NCBI RefSeq assembly: GCF_004217285.1
Contig: NZ_SHKS01000001.1
Location: 937,195 to 1,001,194, forward strand
DNA from: Streptomyces sp. BK239
Lineage (GTDB): Bacteria > Actinomycetota > Actinomycetes > Streptomycetales > Streptomycetaceae
Length of the DNA: 64,000 bases
Reading direction: 5' to 3'
Under the pieces are notes generated by a model. That model made no database searches and was not told the DNA's origin. It saw nothing but the letters and a program-made list of their open reading frames with translations. The translations under genes were made by a program, and so were the position numbers. Below, piece by piece: positions 45,732-55,271 of this stretch (within the stretch, counting starts at the first letter, position 1; every line of letters starts with the position of its first letter).

Positions 45732-47147
45732 GTGATCGCCCTCTCCCTCGCCGAGATCGCCGAAGTCGTCGGCGGGCAGACGCACGACATACCGGATCCG
45801 TCCGTCCGGGTCACCGGACCCGTCGTCCGGGACTCCCGTGAGGCCGGCCCCGGCAGCCTCTTCGTCGCCTTCGTCGGCGAACGCGCCGACGGCCACGACT
45901 ACGCGCGCGCGGTCGTCGAGGCGGGCGCGGCGGCCGTCCTGGCGTCGCGTCCCGTCGGCGTGCCCGCGATCGTCGTGGACGACGTCCAGGCGGCGCTCGG
46001 CGCCCTCGCCCGGCACGTCGTGCGCGAGCTCGGCACGACCCTCGTCGCCCTCACCGGCTCGGCGGGCAAGACCAGCACCAAGGACCTGATCGCCCAGGTG
46101 CTCCAGCGCAAGGCGCCCACCGTGTGGACGCCCGGTTCGCTCAACAACGAGATCGGGCTGCCGCTCACCGCGCTCAGCGCCACCGAGGAGACCCGTTTCC
46201 TGGTGCTGGAGATGGGCGCCCGCGGCATCGGCCACATCCGCTACCTCACCGGTCTGACGCCGCCGAGGATCGGACTCGTCCTGAACGTCGGCTCCGCCCA
46301 CATCGGCGAGTTCGGCGGCCGCGAGCAGATCGCGCAGGCGAAGGGCGAACTCGTCGAGAGCCTCCCGCCGGCCGACGAGGGCGGCACCGCCGTCCTCAAC
46401 GCGGACGACCCCTTGGTCCGGGCCATGGCCTCCCGAACGAAGGCGAAGGTGATCCTTTTCGGAGAGTCCGGCGAAGCGGACGTACGCGCCGAGAACGTGC
46501 GACTCACGGACAGCGGACAGCCCGCCTTCAGCCTTCACACACCCTCCGGGTGCAGCGATGTGACCATGCGCCTGTACGGTGAGCACCACGTGTCGAACGC
46601 GCTCGCCGCGGCCGCCGTCGCCCATGAGCTGGGCATGTCCGCGGAAGAGATCGCCACCGCGCTCTCCGAGGCGGGCTCCCTCTCCCGCTGGCGGATGGAG
46701 GTCACCGAGCGCCCGGACGGCGTGACGATCGTCAACGACGCCTACAACGCGAACCCCGAGTCCATGCGTGCCGCACTGCGCGCGCTGGCCGCCATCGGCA
46801 GGGGGCGGCGGACCTGGGCGGTGCTCGGCAAGATGGCCGAGCTCGGGGACGAGGCGCTCGCCGAGCACGACGCGGTCGGACGGCTCGCCGTCCGGCTCAA
46901 CGTCAGCAAGCTCGTCGCGGTCGGGGGCAGGGAAGCCGCCTGGCTGCAACTGGGCGCATATAACGAGGGTTCGTGGGGTGAGGAGTCGGTGCACGTGTCC
47001 GACGCACAGGCGGCGGTCGACCTGTTGCGCAGCGAGTTGCGCCCGGGAGACGTCGTACTCGTGAAGGCGTCCCGTTCAGTCGGTCTGGAGAGCGTCGCGC
47101 AGGCGCTGCTCGACACCGGTGCCGAGGGTGAGGTCGCGGCCCGATGA
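45732..47147 (+). CDS. murF: UDP-MurNAc-tripeptide:D-Ala-D-Ala ligase MurF
   Basis: Adds D-Ala-D-Ala to complete the UDP-MurNAc-pentapeptide. The 471-residue protein has DSREAGPGSLFVAF, the ATP loop ALTGSAGKTSTKDLI, WTPGSLNNEIGLPLT, LVLEMGARGIGHIRYL, VLNADDPLV and VNDAYNANPESMRAAL. GTG start four bases after murE. Its stop overlaps the mraY start by four bases. With MurE, MraY, MurD and MurG it forms most of the lipid II pathway; murC and ddl are not in the window. Confidence 0.95.
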   Translation: MIALSLAEIAEVVGGQTHDIPDPSVRVTGPVVRDSREAGPGSLFVAFVGERADGHDYARAVVEAGAAAVLASRPVGVPAIVVDDVQAALGALARHVVRELGTTLVALTGSAGKTSTKDLIAQVLQRKAPTVWTPGSLNNEIGLPLTALSATEETRFLVLEMGARGIGHIRYLTGLTPPRIGLVLNVGSAHIGEFGGREQIAQAKGELVESLPPADEGGTAVLNADDPLVRAMASRTKAKVILFGESGEADVRAENVRLTDSGQPAFSLHTPSGCSDVTMRLYGEHHVSNALAAAAVAHELGMSAEEIATALSEAGSLSRWRMEVTERPDGVTIVNDAYNANPESMRAALRALAAIGRGRRTWAVLGKMAELGDEALAEHDAVGRLAVRLNVSKLVAVGGREAAWLQLGAYNEGSWGEESVHVSDAQAAVDLLRSELRPGDVVLVKASRSVGLESVAQALLDTGAEGEVAAR

Positions 47148-48217
47148 TGAAGCAGATCCTGTTCGCGGGAGTCATCGGCCTCTTCCTGACCCTGGTCGGC
47201 ACACCGCTGCTGATCAAGCTGCTCGCGCGCAAGGGTTACGGCCAGTACATCCGCGACGACGGCCCGCGTGAGCACGCCAGCAAGCGCGGTACGCCGACCA
47301 TGGGCGGCATCGCCTTCATCCTGGCGACGGTCGCCGCGTACTTCCTGTCCAAGCTGATCACGGGCAAGCCGCCGACCTACACCGGTCTGCTGGTGCTGGG
47401 CCTGATGTGCGGCATGGGCCTGGTCGGCTTCCTCGACGACTACATCAAGATCGTCAAGAGGCGCTCGCTCGGTCTGCGGGCCAAGGCGAAGATGGCCGGC
47501 CAGCTGATCGTCGGCATCGGCTTCGCGGTGCTCTCGCTGCAGTTCGCCGACTCCCGCGGCAACACCCCGGCCTCCACCAAGCTGTCGTTCATCACGGACT
47601 TCGGCTGGTCGATCGGCCCGGTGCTGTTCGTCGTCTGGGCGCTGTTCATGATCCTCGCGATGTCCAACGGCGTGAACCTGACGGACGGTCTGGACGGCCT
47701 CGCCACCGGCGCGTCGGTCCTCGTCTTCGGCGCCTACACCTTCATCGGCGTCTGGCAGTACCAGGAGTCCTGCGCCAACGGCGAGACCCTGACCAACCCC
47801 AACGCCTGTTACGAGGTGCGCGACCCGCTGGACCTCGCGGTCATCTCCGCCGCGCTGATGGGCGCCTGCCTCGGCTTCCTGTGGTGGAACACCTCGCCTG
47901 CCAAGATCTTCATGGGCGACACCGGTTCGCTCGCGCTCGGCGGCGTCCTCACCGGCCTCGCCATCTGCTCCCGCACCGAGCTGCTGGTGGCCATCATGGG
48001 CGGCCTGTTCGTCCTCATCACCATGTCGGTGGTCATCCAGGTCGGCTCGTTCCGCCTCACCGGCAAGCGCGTCTTCCGGATGGCGCCGCTCCAGCACCAC
48101 TTCGAACTCAAGGGCTGGTCCGAAGTCCTTGTCGTGGTCCGCTTCTGGATCATCCAGGGCATCTGCGTCATCGTCGGACTGGGCCTCTTCTACGCGGGAT
48201 GGGCAGCGGACAAGTGA
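47144..48217 (+). CDS. mraY: Phospho-MurNAc-pentapeptide transferase MraY
   Basis: An integral membrane enzyme that transfers phospho-MurNAc-pentapeptide to undecaprenyl phosphate, forming lipid I. The 357-residue protein has ten predicted helices, the aspartate motif LVGFLDDYIKI, SNGVNLTDGLDGLA, FMGDTGSLALGG and the histidine-containing MAPLQHHFELKGWSE. These are all MraY hallmarks. ATG at 47144 overlaps the murF stop. Confidence 0.96.
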   Translation: MMKQILFAGVIGLFLTLVGTPLLIKLLARKGYGQYIRDDGPREHASKRGTPTMGGIAFILATVAAYFLSKLITGKPPTYTGLLVLGLMCGMGLVGFLDDYIKIVKRRSLGLRAKAKMAGQLIVGIGFAVLSLQFADSRGNTPASTKLSFITDFGWSIGPVLFVVWALFMILAMSNGVNLTDGLDGLATGASVLVFGAYTFIGVWQYQESCANGETLTNPNACYEVRDPLDLAVISAALMGACLGFLWWNTSPAKIFMGDTGSLALGGVLTGLAICSRTELLVAIMGGLFVLITMSVVIQVGSFRLTGKRVFRMAPLQHHFELKGWSEVLVVVRFWIIQGICVIVGLGLFYAGWAADK

Positions 48218-49626
48218 CCGACTGGCAGGGCAAGAACGTCACCGTGGCCGGGCTCGGCGTGTCCGGCGTCCCGGCGGCCAAGGTGCTGCACGGGCTCGGC
48301 GCGAGGGTCACCGTCGTCAACGACGGCGACGACCCGCGCGCGCGGGCCCAGGCCGCCGAACTCCAGGCACTCGGCGTCACCGTGCGCCTCGGTGACGGGA
48401 CGACCCTGCCCGAGGGCACCGAACTGATCGTCACCGCGCCCGGCTGGCAGCCCGACAAGCCGCTGTTCACCGCGGCCCGCGAGGCCGGGGTACCGGTGTG
48501 GGGCGACGTCGAACTCGCCTGGCGGCTGCGGGAGCTGGACGGCCGCAAGCCCGCCCCCTGGCTCTGCGTCACCGGCACCAACGGCAAGACCACCACCACG
48601 CAGATGCTCGCCTCCATCCTCAAGGCGGCGGGTCTGCGCGCGGCGGCCGTCGGCAACATCGGCGTCTCCCTGCTGGACGCGGTCCTCGGCGAGGAGCCGT
48701 ACGACGTCCTCGCCGTGGAGCTCTCCAGCTACCAGTTGCACTGGGCGCCGTCCCTGCGGGCCCACTCCGCCACCGTGTTGAACCTCGCCCCCGACCATCT
48801 CGACTGGCACGGCTCCATGGAGGCGTACGCCAGGGACAAGGGGCGCATCTACGAGGGCAATCGGGTCGCCTGCGTCTACAACGTCGCCGACAAGGCCACC
48901 GAGGACCTGGTGCGCGAGGCCGACGTCGAGGAGGGCTGCCGCGCCGTCGGCTTCACCCTCGGCACACCGGCCCCCTCCCAACTCGGCGTCGTGGACGGCA
49001 TCCTGGTCGACCGCGCCTTCGTCGAGAACCGGCAGAAGAACGCCCAGGAGCTCGCCGAGGTCTCCGACGTCAACCCGCCGGTCCCGCACAACGTCGCCAA
49101 CGCCCTCGCCGCGGCGGCCCTCGCACGCGCCTTCGGGGTGCCCCCACAGGCCGTCCGGGACGGCCTGCGGGCCTTCGTCCCGGACGCCCACCGCATGGCC
49201 CATGTGGCCGACGTGGACGGCGTCTCCTACGTCGACGACTCCAAGGCCACCAACACCCACGCCACGGAAGCCTCGTTGGCGGCCTACGAGTCGATCGTCT
49301 GGGTCGCGGGAGGGCTGGCGAAGGGCGCCACCTTCGACGAGCTGGTCGCCAAGTCGGCGAAGCGGCTGCGCGGCGCCGTCCTCATCGGCGCCGATCGGGA
49401 GCTGATCCGGGACGCCCTCGCGCGACACGCCCCGGAAGTACCCGTCGTCGACCTCGACCGGACCGACACTGGGGCGATGCTCCAGGCCGTCCAGGAGGCG
49501 AAGCGGCTGGCGCGGCCCGGCGACACGGTGCTGCTCGCCCCGGCCTGCGCCTCCATGGACATGTTCGCCAACTACAACCAGCGCGGTGACGCGTTCGCGG
49601 AGGCCGTTCGCGAACTCGGCGCGTGA
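48214..49626 (+). CDS. murD: UDP-MurNAc-L-alanine:D-glutamate ligase MurD
   Basis: Adds D-Glu to UDP-MurNAc-L-Ala. The 470-residue protein shows VTVAGLGVSGVPAAKVL, the ATP loop LCVTGTNGKTTTTQML, VAVGNIG-type and ELSSYQL segments, LNLAPDHLDWHGS, YVDDSKATNTHA and LLAPACASMDMFANYNQRG. GTG at 48214 overlaps the mraY stop (GTGA); an ATG 15 bases upstream is possible. Downstream is ftsW after a 72-base gap. Confidence 0.95.
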   Translation: MTDWQGKNVTVAGLGVSGVPAAKVLHGLGARVTVVNDGDDPRARAQAAELQALGVTVRLGDGTTLPEGTELIVTAPGWQPDKPLFTAAREAGVPVWGDVELAWRLRELDGRKPAPWLCVTGTNGKTTTTQMLASILKAAGLRAAAVGNIGVSLLDAVLGEEPYDVLAVELSSYQLHWAPSLRAHSATVLNLAPDHLDWHGSMEAYARDKGRIYEGNRVACVYNVADKATEDLVREADVEEGCRAVGFTLGTPAPSQLGVVDGILVDRAFVENRQKNAQELAEVSDVNPPVPHNVANALAAAALARAFGVPPQAVRDGLRAFVPDAHRMAHVADVDGVSYVDDSKATNTHATEASLAAYESIVWVAGGLAKGATFDELVAKSAKRLRGAVLIGADRELIRDALARHAPEVPVVDLDRTDTGAMLQAVQEAKRLARPGDTVLLAPACASMDMFANYNQRGDAFAEAVRELGA

Positions 49627-49698
49627 CCCGGCCGCCGCCGGGCGGACCTTGGGAGGGACGCGTGGGACCGTCGAGGTTCACGTTCAGCGGAGGCCGCG

Positions 49699-51063
49699 GT
49701 GCCCGGTAGCCGTACCGGGCGTCCGCCCGTCCAGCGCGCCGTCCGCAGGCCCGCCGCCTCCCCGCCGCGACCGGAGAACCCCGTGCTGCGGCTGTACACC
49801 CGCGCGCGCAAGGCCTGGGACCGGCCGCTGACCGCCTACTACCTGATCCTCGGCGGCAGCCTGCTGATCACCGTGCTCGGTCTGGTGATGGTCTACTCGG
49901 CCTCGCAGATCAAGGCGTTGCAGATGTCGCTGCCGGGCTCGTTCTTCTTCCGCAAGCAGTTCCTCGCCGCCGCCATCGGCGGGGGGCTGCTGCTGATCGC
50001 CTCCCGGATGCCGGTGAAGCTGCACCGGGCGCTGGCCTACCCGATCCTCGCCGGCGCCGTTTTCCTGATGGTCCTGGTCCAGATCCCGGGCATAGGGATG
50101 GCGGTCAACGGCAACCAGAACTGGATCTCGCTCGGCGGCTCCTTCCAGATCCAGCCCAGCGAGTTCGGCAAGCTCGCCCTGGTGCTGTGGGGCGCGGACC
50201 TGCTCGCCCGCAAACACGACCGGAAACTGCTGACCCAGTGGAAGCACATGCTGGTGCCGCTGGTGCCGGTCGCGTTCATGCTGCTCGGCCTGATCATGCT
50301 CGGCGGCGACATGGGCACGGCGATCATCCTGACGGCGGTCCTGTTCGGCCTGCTGTGGCTGGCGGGCGCGCCCACCCGGCTCTTCGTCGGGGTGCTGTCC
50401 GTCGCGGCGGTGATCGGTGTGATCCTGATCCGGACCAGCGACAACCGCATGGCCCGCCTCCAGTGCCTGGGCGCCACCGAGCCGCAGGCGGGCAAGGTCG
50501 ACTGCTGGCAGGCCGTGCACGGGATCTACGCGCTCGCCTCCGGCGGGATCTTCGGCTCAGGCCTCGGGGCGAGTGTGGAGAAATGGGGGCAACTCCCCGA
50601 AGCGCACACGGACTTCATCTTCGCCGTCACCGGTGAGGAATTGGGCCTGGCGGGGACGCTGTCGGTGCTCGCCCTGTTCGCGGCTCTAGGCTATGCGGGT
50701 ATCCGCGTGGCCGGACGCACGGAGGACCCCTTCGTGAGGTATGCCGCGGGAGGTGTGACCACCTGGATCACCGCGCAGGCGGTGGTCAACATCGGTGCGG
50801 TGCTCGGTCTGCTGCCGATCGCCGGAGTCCCCCTCCCGCTGTTCTCCTACGGAGGGTCCGCCCTGCTGCCGACCATGTTCGCCATCGGGCTGCTGATCGC
50901 TTTCGCACGCGACGAGCCCGCTGCGCGGGCAGCGCTTGCGATGCGGCCTCCCCGCTTTGGTAGAAAACGGGGAGCCGGGGGTCCCGCTTCCCTGAGGGGG
51001 CCCCGGAGATGGAACACGATGCGACGGCGTGCCTCGGCGGCGCGTTCGTCCGGAGAGCGGTGA
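49699..51063 (+). CDS. ftsW: Peptidoglycan glycosyltransferase FtsW (SEDS family)
   Basis: Polymerises lipid II into septal glycan together with FtsI. The 454-residue membrane protein has about ten helices after a basic, disordered N-terminus (~1-40). SEDS motifs are present: VYSASQIKAL, NGNQNWISLGGSFQIQPSEFGKLALVLW, and toward the end AHTDFIFAVTGEELGL and GVPLPLFSYGGSALL. The C-terminal tail is basic and probably cytoplasmic. GTG start with GCGGAGG upstream. Confidence 0.95.
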   Translation: MPGSRTGRPPVQRAVRRPAASPPRPENPVLRLYTRARKAWDRPLTAYYLILGGSLLITVLGLVMVYSASQIKALQMSLPGSFFFRKQFLAAAIGGGLLLIASRMPVKLHRALAYPILAGAVFLMVLVQIPGIGMAVNGNQNWISLGGSFQIQPSEFGKLALVLWGADLLARKHDRKLLTQWKHMLVPLVPVAFMLLGLIMLGGDMGTAIILTAVLFGLLWLAGAPTRLFVGVLSVAAVIGVILIRTSDNRMARLQCLGATEPQAGKVDCWQAVHGIYALASGGIFGSGLGASVEKWGQLPEAHTDFIFAVTGEELGLAGTLSVLALFAALGYAGIRVAGRTEDPFVRYAAGGVTTWITAQAVVNIGAVLGLLPIAGVPLPLFSYGGSALLPTMFAIGLLIAFARDEPAARAALAMRPPRFGRKRGAGGPASLRGPRRWNTMRRRASAARSSGER

Positions 51064-51069
51064 ATTTCG

Positions 51070-52155
51070 GTGCATGTCGTACTCGCCGGTGGGGGGACCG
51101 CCGGCCACATCGAGCCCGCGCTCGCCCTCGCGGACGCCCTGCGCAGGCAGGACCCGACCGTGGGGATCACAGCCCTGGGCACGGAGCGCGGCCTGGAGAC
51201 CACGCTCGTCCCCCAGCGGGGCTACGAGCTGGCGCTGATCCCCGCCGTCCCGCTGCCGCGCAAGCCCACCCCCGAGCTGATCACCGTCCCGGGCCGACTG
51301 CGCGGCACGATCAAGGCGACCGAGCAGATCCTGGAGCGAACCAAGGCGGACGTCGTCGTCGGCTTCGGCGGTTACGTCGCCCTGCCCGGCTATCTCGCCG
51401 CCAAGCGTCTGGGCGTGCCGATCGTCATCCACGAGGCCAACGCCCGCCCCGGACTGGCCAACAAGATCGGCTCCCGGTACGCCGCCCGCGTCGCCGTCTC
51501 CACGCCCGACAGCAAGCTCCGCGACGCCCGCTACATCGGCATCCCGCTCCGGCGCTCCATCGCCACCCTGGACCGGGCCGCGGCGCGCCCGGAGGCCCGC
51601 CACATGTTCGGCCTCGACCCCAACCTGCCGACGCTGCTCGTCTCCGGCGGCTCGCAGGGCGCCCGCCGGCTCAACGAGGTGGTCCAGCAGGTCGCGCCGT
51701 GGCTCCAGCAGGCCGGCATCCAGATCCTGCACGCGGTCGGCCCGAAGAACGAACTGCCCCACGTACAGCAGATGCCGGGAATGCCCCCCTACATCCCGGT
51801 ACCGTATCTGGACCGGATGGATCTCGCCTACGCCGCGGCCGACATGATGCTCTGCCGCGCGGGTGCGATGACCGTCGCCGAACTCTCCGCCGTCGGGCTC
51901 CCGGCCGCCTACGTCCCGCTGCCCATCGGCAACGGCGAACAGCGGCTGAACGCCCAGCCGGTGGTCAAGGCGGGCGGCGGACTGCTCGTCGACGACGCGG
52001 AACTCACTCCGGAATGGGTCCGGGAGAGGGTCCTGCCCGTGCTCGCCGACCCGCACCGGCTGTACGAGATGTCCCGCGCCGCCGGCGAGTTCGGCCGCCG
52101 GGACGCGGACGAGCTGCTCGTCCGCATGGTGTACGAGGCGATCGCCTCGCGCTGA
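51070..52155 (+). CDS. murG: UDP-GlcNAc:lipid I GlcNAc transferase MurG
   Basis: A peripheral membrane GT-B glycosyltransferase that converts lipid I to lipid II. The 361-residue protein begins [20 protein letters not shown], then [47 protein letters not shown] and the donor-binding [23 protein letters not shown] with GNGEQRLNA. Spacing to ftsW is six bases. GTG start; GGAGAG at the end of ftsW can serve as its ribosome-binding site. Confidence 0.96.
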   Translation: MHVVLAGGGTAGHIEPALALADALRRQDPTVGITALGTERGLETTLVPQRGYELALIPAVPLPRKPTPELITVPGRLRGTIKATEQILERTKADVVVGFGGYVALPGYLAAKRLGVPIVIHEANARPGLANKIGSRYAARVAVSTPDSKLRDARYIGIPLRRSIATLDRAAARPEARHMFGLDPNLPTLLVSGGSQGARRLNEVVQQVAPWLQQAGIQILHAVGPKNELPHVQQMPGMPPYIPVPYLDRMDLAYAAADMMLCRAGAMTVAELSAVGLPAAYVPLPIGNGEQRLNAQPVVKAGGGLLVDDAELTPEWVRERVLPVLADPHRLYEMSRAAGEFGRRDADELLVRMVYEAIASR

Positions 52156-52239
52156 GACCCGTAACGGACAGGCGGGTGAGCCGAGGGGCGCCGGCCGGGG
52201 CGCCCCGGCCGGCGCACCGGGCCACGGAAAGGAGCGCGC

Positions 52240-53034
52240 GTGGCCAGAGCCGCCACCGCCGAACGCGGTGCACGCCCGCAGGAGCCGTCCGGCCCGCCCC
52301 TCCTCAGGAGGGTGGGCCCACGCCGGCTTCGTACGATCATCATCATCGCGGTGGTGTCGGTGCTCCTCGGGGCGGGCGTGGTCTGGGCGTTGTACGGCTC
52401 GCGGTGGCTGCGGGTGGAGCGCGTCTCGGTCGTGGGCACACAGGTGCTGACGCCGGACCAGGTGCGCGAGGCCGCCGCCGTCCCGGTCGGCTCGCCCCTG
52501 GTCTCGGTCGACACCGGCGCGATCGAGGCGCGCCTGCGCGCGGAGTTGCCCCGGATCGACTCGGTGGACGTGGTCCGTTCCTGGCCGCATGAAATCGGCT
52601 TGAAAGTGACCGAACGCAAGCCCGTCCTGCTGGTTCGAAAAGGGCGGAATTTCGTGGAAGTGGACGATGACGGCGTCCGGTTCGCCACGGTTTCCGAGGC
52701 GCCCGCAGGCGTTCCGCTGCTGAAATTGGAAGCGTTTTCCTCCGGTTCGGCCGCCGCGAGCCTGCGCCGCTTCGGCGAGGCGCGTCTGGTCCGCGAGGCG
52801 GTCCGGGCCGCGGGAGCGCTTCCGGCCGCCGTCGCGCGGGACGCCCGGCTGGTCAAGGTCCGTTCCTACGACGACATCTCGCTGGAGCTGAGCGGTGGCC
52901 GTACGGTCGCCTGGGGGAGCGCCGAGAAGGGCGCCGCGAAGGCCCGTACGCTCACCGCGCTCATGAAAGCCTCCCCGGACGCACGGCACTTCGACGTCAG
53001 CGTCCCCACGGCCCCGGCGTCATCAGCGAGTTGA
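52240..53034 (+). CDS. ftsQ: Cell division protein FtsQ
   Basis: A 264-residue bitopic divisome protein. A cytoplasmic basic segment is followed by one transmembrane helix (TIIIIAVVSVLLGAGVVWALY, residues ~29-49), a POTRA domain (WLRVERVSVVGTQVLTPDQVREAAAVPVG) and the FtsQ beta domain (LKVTERKPVLLVRKGRNFVEVDDDGV). It bridges FtsL/DivIC to the divisome. GTG start with GGAAAGGAG upstream. The next gene is ftsZ after a 288-base promoter region. Confidence 0.94.
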   Translation: MARAATAERGARPQEPSGPPLLRRVGPRRLRTIIIIAVVSVLLGAGVVWALYGSRWLRVERVSVVGTQVLTPDQVREAAAVPVGSPLVSVDTGAIEARLRAELPRIDSVDVVRSWPHEIGLKVTERKPVLLVRKGRNFVEVDDDGVRFATVSEAPAGVPLLKLEAFSSGSAAASLRRFGEARLVREAVRAAGALPAAVARDARLVKVRSYDDISLELSGGRTVAWGSAEKGAAKARTLTALMKASPDARHFDVSVPTAPASSAS

Positions 53035-53124
53035 CGCACATCAGCGCAGGCCAGCACCCTGGTTGGGCACCGCTATGGCTGATCACATAGGGTGAAAAGA
53101 AAAACGGGAGGTTCGGCGTGTTCG

Positions 53125-53154
53125 TTGAACGGGCGCCACTTGTCGACTTAGTGT
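53125..53154 (+). promoter_or_regulatory. Candidate ftsZ promoter
   Basis: TTGAAC (53125-53130), 18 bases, TAGTGT (53149-53154) faces ftsZ and would start transcription about 160 bases before it. Several ftsZ promoters, one developmentally controlled, are known in S. coelicolor; which of them this matches is not certain. Confidence 0.4.
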
Positions 53155-53179
53155 CCTGTTCAGAAGACTCCAAGGAACA

Positions 53180-53210
53180 GACACACTGGTAACCCTAAAC
53201 TTCAGGGTTA
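53180..53210. promoter_or_regulatory. GACAC site and TAACCCT inverted repeat before ftsZ
   Basis: GACAC at 53180-53184 fits the core recognised by the sporulation regulator WhiA, which activates ftsZ in Streptomyces. Directly after it TAACCCT (53190-53196) and AGGGTTA (53204-53210) form a perfect 7-bp inverted repeat with a seven-base spacer, then AGGGTT is repeated once more. Confidence 0.5.
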
Positions 53211-53322
53211 GGGTTCGGGTCGGCGAAACGGACCGTCCCATTCGGCATCAGTCGCCGGAGCGCGGAGCGCTGAGCGCCCCCGCGGACCGACGACACGTAA
53301 CTCGAGGCGAGAGGCCTTCGAC

Positions 53323-54540
53323 GTGGCAGCACCGCAGAACTACCTCGCAGTCATCAAAGTCATCGGTGTCGGCGGCGGTGGTGTCAATGCCATCAACCGG
53401 ATGATCGAGGTCGGTCTCAAGGGCGTCGAGTTCATCGCCATCAACACCGACGCGCAGGCGCTGTTGATGAGCGACGCCGACGTCAAGCTCGACGTCGGCC
53501 GCGAACTCACCCGCGGACTCGGCGCCGGAGCCAACCCGGCCGTCGGCCGCAAGGCCGCCGAGGACCACCGCGAGGAGATCGAGGAGGTCCTCAAGGGGGC
53601 CGACATGGTCTTCGTGACGGCCGGTGAAGGCGGCGGCACCGGCACCGGCGGCGCGCCCGTCGTGGCCAACATCGCGCGCTCCTTGGGCGCCCTCACCATC
53701 GGCGTGGTCACCCGCCCGTTCACCTTCGAGGGACGGCGCCGCGCCAACCAGGCCGAGGACGGCATCGCCGAACTCCGCGAAGAGGTCGACACCCTCATCG
53801 TCATCCCCAACGACCGGCTGCTGTCCATCTCGGACCGCCAGGTCTCGGTCCTCGACGCCTTCAAGTCGGCGGACCAGGTCCTGCTCTCCGGCGTCCAGGG
53901 CATCACCGACCTCATCACCACGCCCGGTCTGATCAACCTCGACTTCGCCGACGTCAAGTCGGTCATGTCGGAGGCCGGATCGGCCCTCATGGGCATCGGC
54001 TCGGCCCGCGGCGACGACCGCGCGGTGGCCGCCGCCGAGATGGCGATCTCCTCGCCGCTCCTGGAGGCCTCCATCGACGGCGCCCGGGGCGTGCTGCTCT
54101 CCATCTCCGGCGGCTCCGACCTCGGCCTGTTCGAGATCAACGAGGCCGCCCAGCTGGTCAGCGAGGCCGCGCACCCCGAGGCCAACATCATCTTCGGCGC
54201 GGTCATCGACGACGCGCTCGGCGACGAGGTCCGGGTCACCGTGATCGCGGCCGGCTTCGACGGGGGGCAGCCCCCGGCCCGCCGTGACAACGTCATCGGC
54301 TCCACCTCGTCGTCGGGCTCGGCCTCCGCCGCGCCCGGCCGCCGGGAGGAGCCGGCTCCGGCGCGGCAGCCGGAGAGCCGTCCGAGCTTCGGCTCGCTCG
54401 GCAGCGTCACCCCCAAGGAGGACCCGGAGCCGGCTCCCGAGCCGGTGGCCGAGATCCCGGTCGCCCCGCCGGTCCCGTCCTCGCGGACCTACACCGACAG
54501 CGCGGCCGAGGAGCTGGACGTACCGGACTTCCTGAAGTGA
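53323..54540 (+). CDS. ftsZ: Cell division protein FtsZ
   Basis: The tubulin-like GTPase that forms the division ring, and in Streptomyces the ladders of sporulation septa. The 405-residue protein has the nucleotide loop [13 protein letters not shown], the tubulin signature GGGTGTG (about residues 103-109), the T7 synergy loop [11 protein letters not shown], a disordered Ala/Pro/Glu linker (~320-395) and the C-terminal peptide ELDVPDFLK that binds SepF. GTG start. Its stop overlaps the pgeF start. Confidence 0.97.
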   Translation: MAAPQNYLAVIKVIGVGGGGVNAINRMIEVGLKGVEFIAINTDAQALLMSDADVKLDVGRELTRGLGAGANPAVGRKAAEDHREEIEEVLKGADMVFVTAGEGGGTGTGGAPVVANIARSLGALTIGVVTRPFTFEGRRRANQAEDGIAELREEVDTLIVIPNDRLLSISDRQVSVLDAFKSADQVLLSGVQGITDLITTPGLINLDFADVKSVMSEAGSALMGIGSARGDDRAVAAAEMAISSPLLEASIDGARGVLLSISGGSDLGLFEINEAAQLVSEAAHPEANIIFGAVIDDALGDEVRVTVIAAGFDGGQPPARRDNVIGSTSSSGSASAAPGRREEPAPARQPESRPSFGSLGSVTPKEDPEPAPEPVAEIPVAPPVPSSRTYTDSAAEELDVPDFLK

Positions 54541-55265
54541 TAGGACGGCGCGAGAGCGCGAGCGGCGCGCACTTCGCCTTCACCGACCGGTGGGGCGGGG
54601 TGAGCGCCGTTCCCTATGAGCAGCTCAACCTCGGCGGCGGGGTCGGCGACGACCCCGGCGCCGTGCGCACCAACCGGGAACTCGCCGCGAAGTCGCTCGG
54701 GCTGGACCCGGAGTACGTCGTCTGGATGAATCAGGTGCACGGCGTCGGAGTCGCCCAGGCCGACGGACCCGCGGGCGACGGCCCCCTCCCCGAGGTCGAC
54801 GCGCTCGTCACCGCCCGCCGCGGCCTCGCCCTCGCCGTCCTCACCGCCGACTGCACGCCCGTCCTGCTCGCCGACCCGGTCGCGGGGATCGCCGCCGCGG
54901 CCCACGCCGGCCGGCCCGGCATGGTCGCCGGGATCGTCCCGGCCACTGTGCGGGCGATGGTGGAGCTCGGCGCCGAACCCGCCCGGATCGTCGCCCGCAC
55001 CGGACCCGCCGTGTGCGGCCGGTGCTACGAGGTGCCGGCGGTGATGCGCGCCGAGGTCGCCGCCGTCGAGCCGGCGGCGTACGCCGAAACGAGCTGGGGC
55101 ACGCCGGCGGTCGACGTGACCGCCGGGGTGCACGCGCAGCTCGCGCGCCTCGGAGTGCGCGACCGGGAGCAGTCGCCGGTGTGCACGCGCGAGTCGCAGG
55201 ATCACTTCTCGTACCGCCGCGACCGCACCACGGGGCGACTCGCGGGATATGTCTGGCTGGACTGA
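54537..55265 (+). CDS. pgeF: Peptidoglycan editing factor PgeF (YfiH family)
   Basis: A 242-residue multicopper-oxidase-fold hydrolase (family also called polyphenol oxidase). In E. coli PgeF removes wrongly incorporated L-Ser from UDP-MurNAc. Metal-site residues are visible as His in [10 protein letters not shown], Cys in [12 protein letters not shown] and His in [11 protein letters not shown]. The gene directly after ftsZ in actinobacteria is usually this one. GTG start overlaps the ftsZ stop (GTGA). Confidence 0.9.
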   Translation: MIGRRESASGAHFAFTDRWGGVSAVPYEQLNLGGGVGDDPGAVRTNRELAAKSLGLDPEYVVWMNQVHGVGVAQADGPAGDGPLPEVDALVTARRGLALAVLTADCTPVLLADPVAGIAAAAHAGRPGMVAGIVPATVRAMVELGAEPARIVARTGPAVCGRCYEVPAVMRAEVAAVEPAAYAETSWGTPAVDVTAGVHAQLARLGVRDREQSPVCTRESQDHFSYRRDRTTGRLAGYVWLD

Positions 55266-55271
55266 TAGGGC

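Noticed and set aside
53204..53216. AGGGTTAGGGTT resembling a telomere repeat
   Set aside because: Only two units in the ftsZ promoter of a chromosomal core region; Streptomyces telomeres are not built this way.
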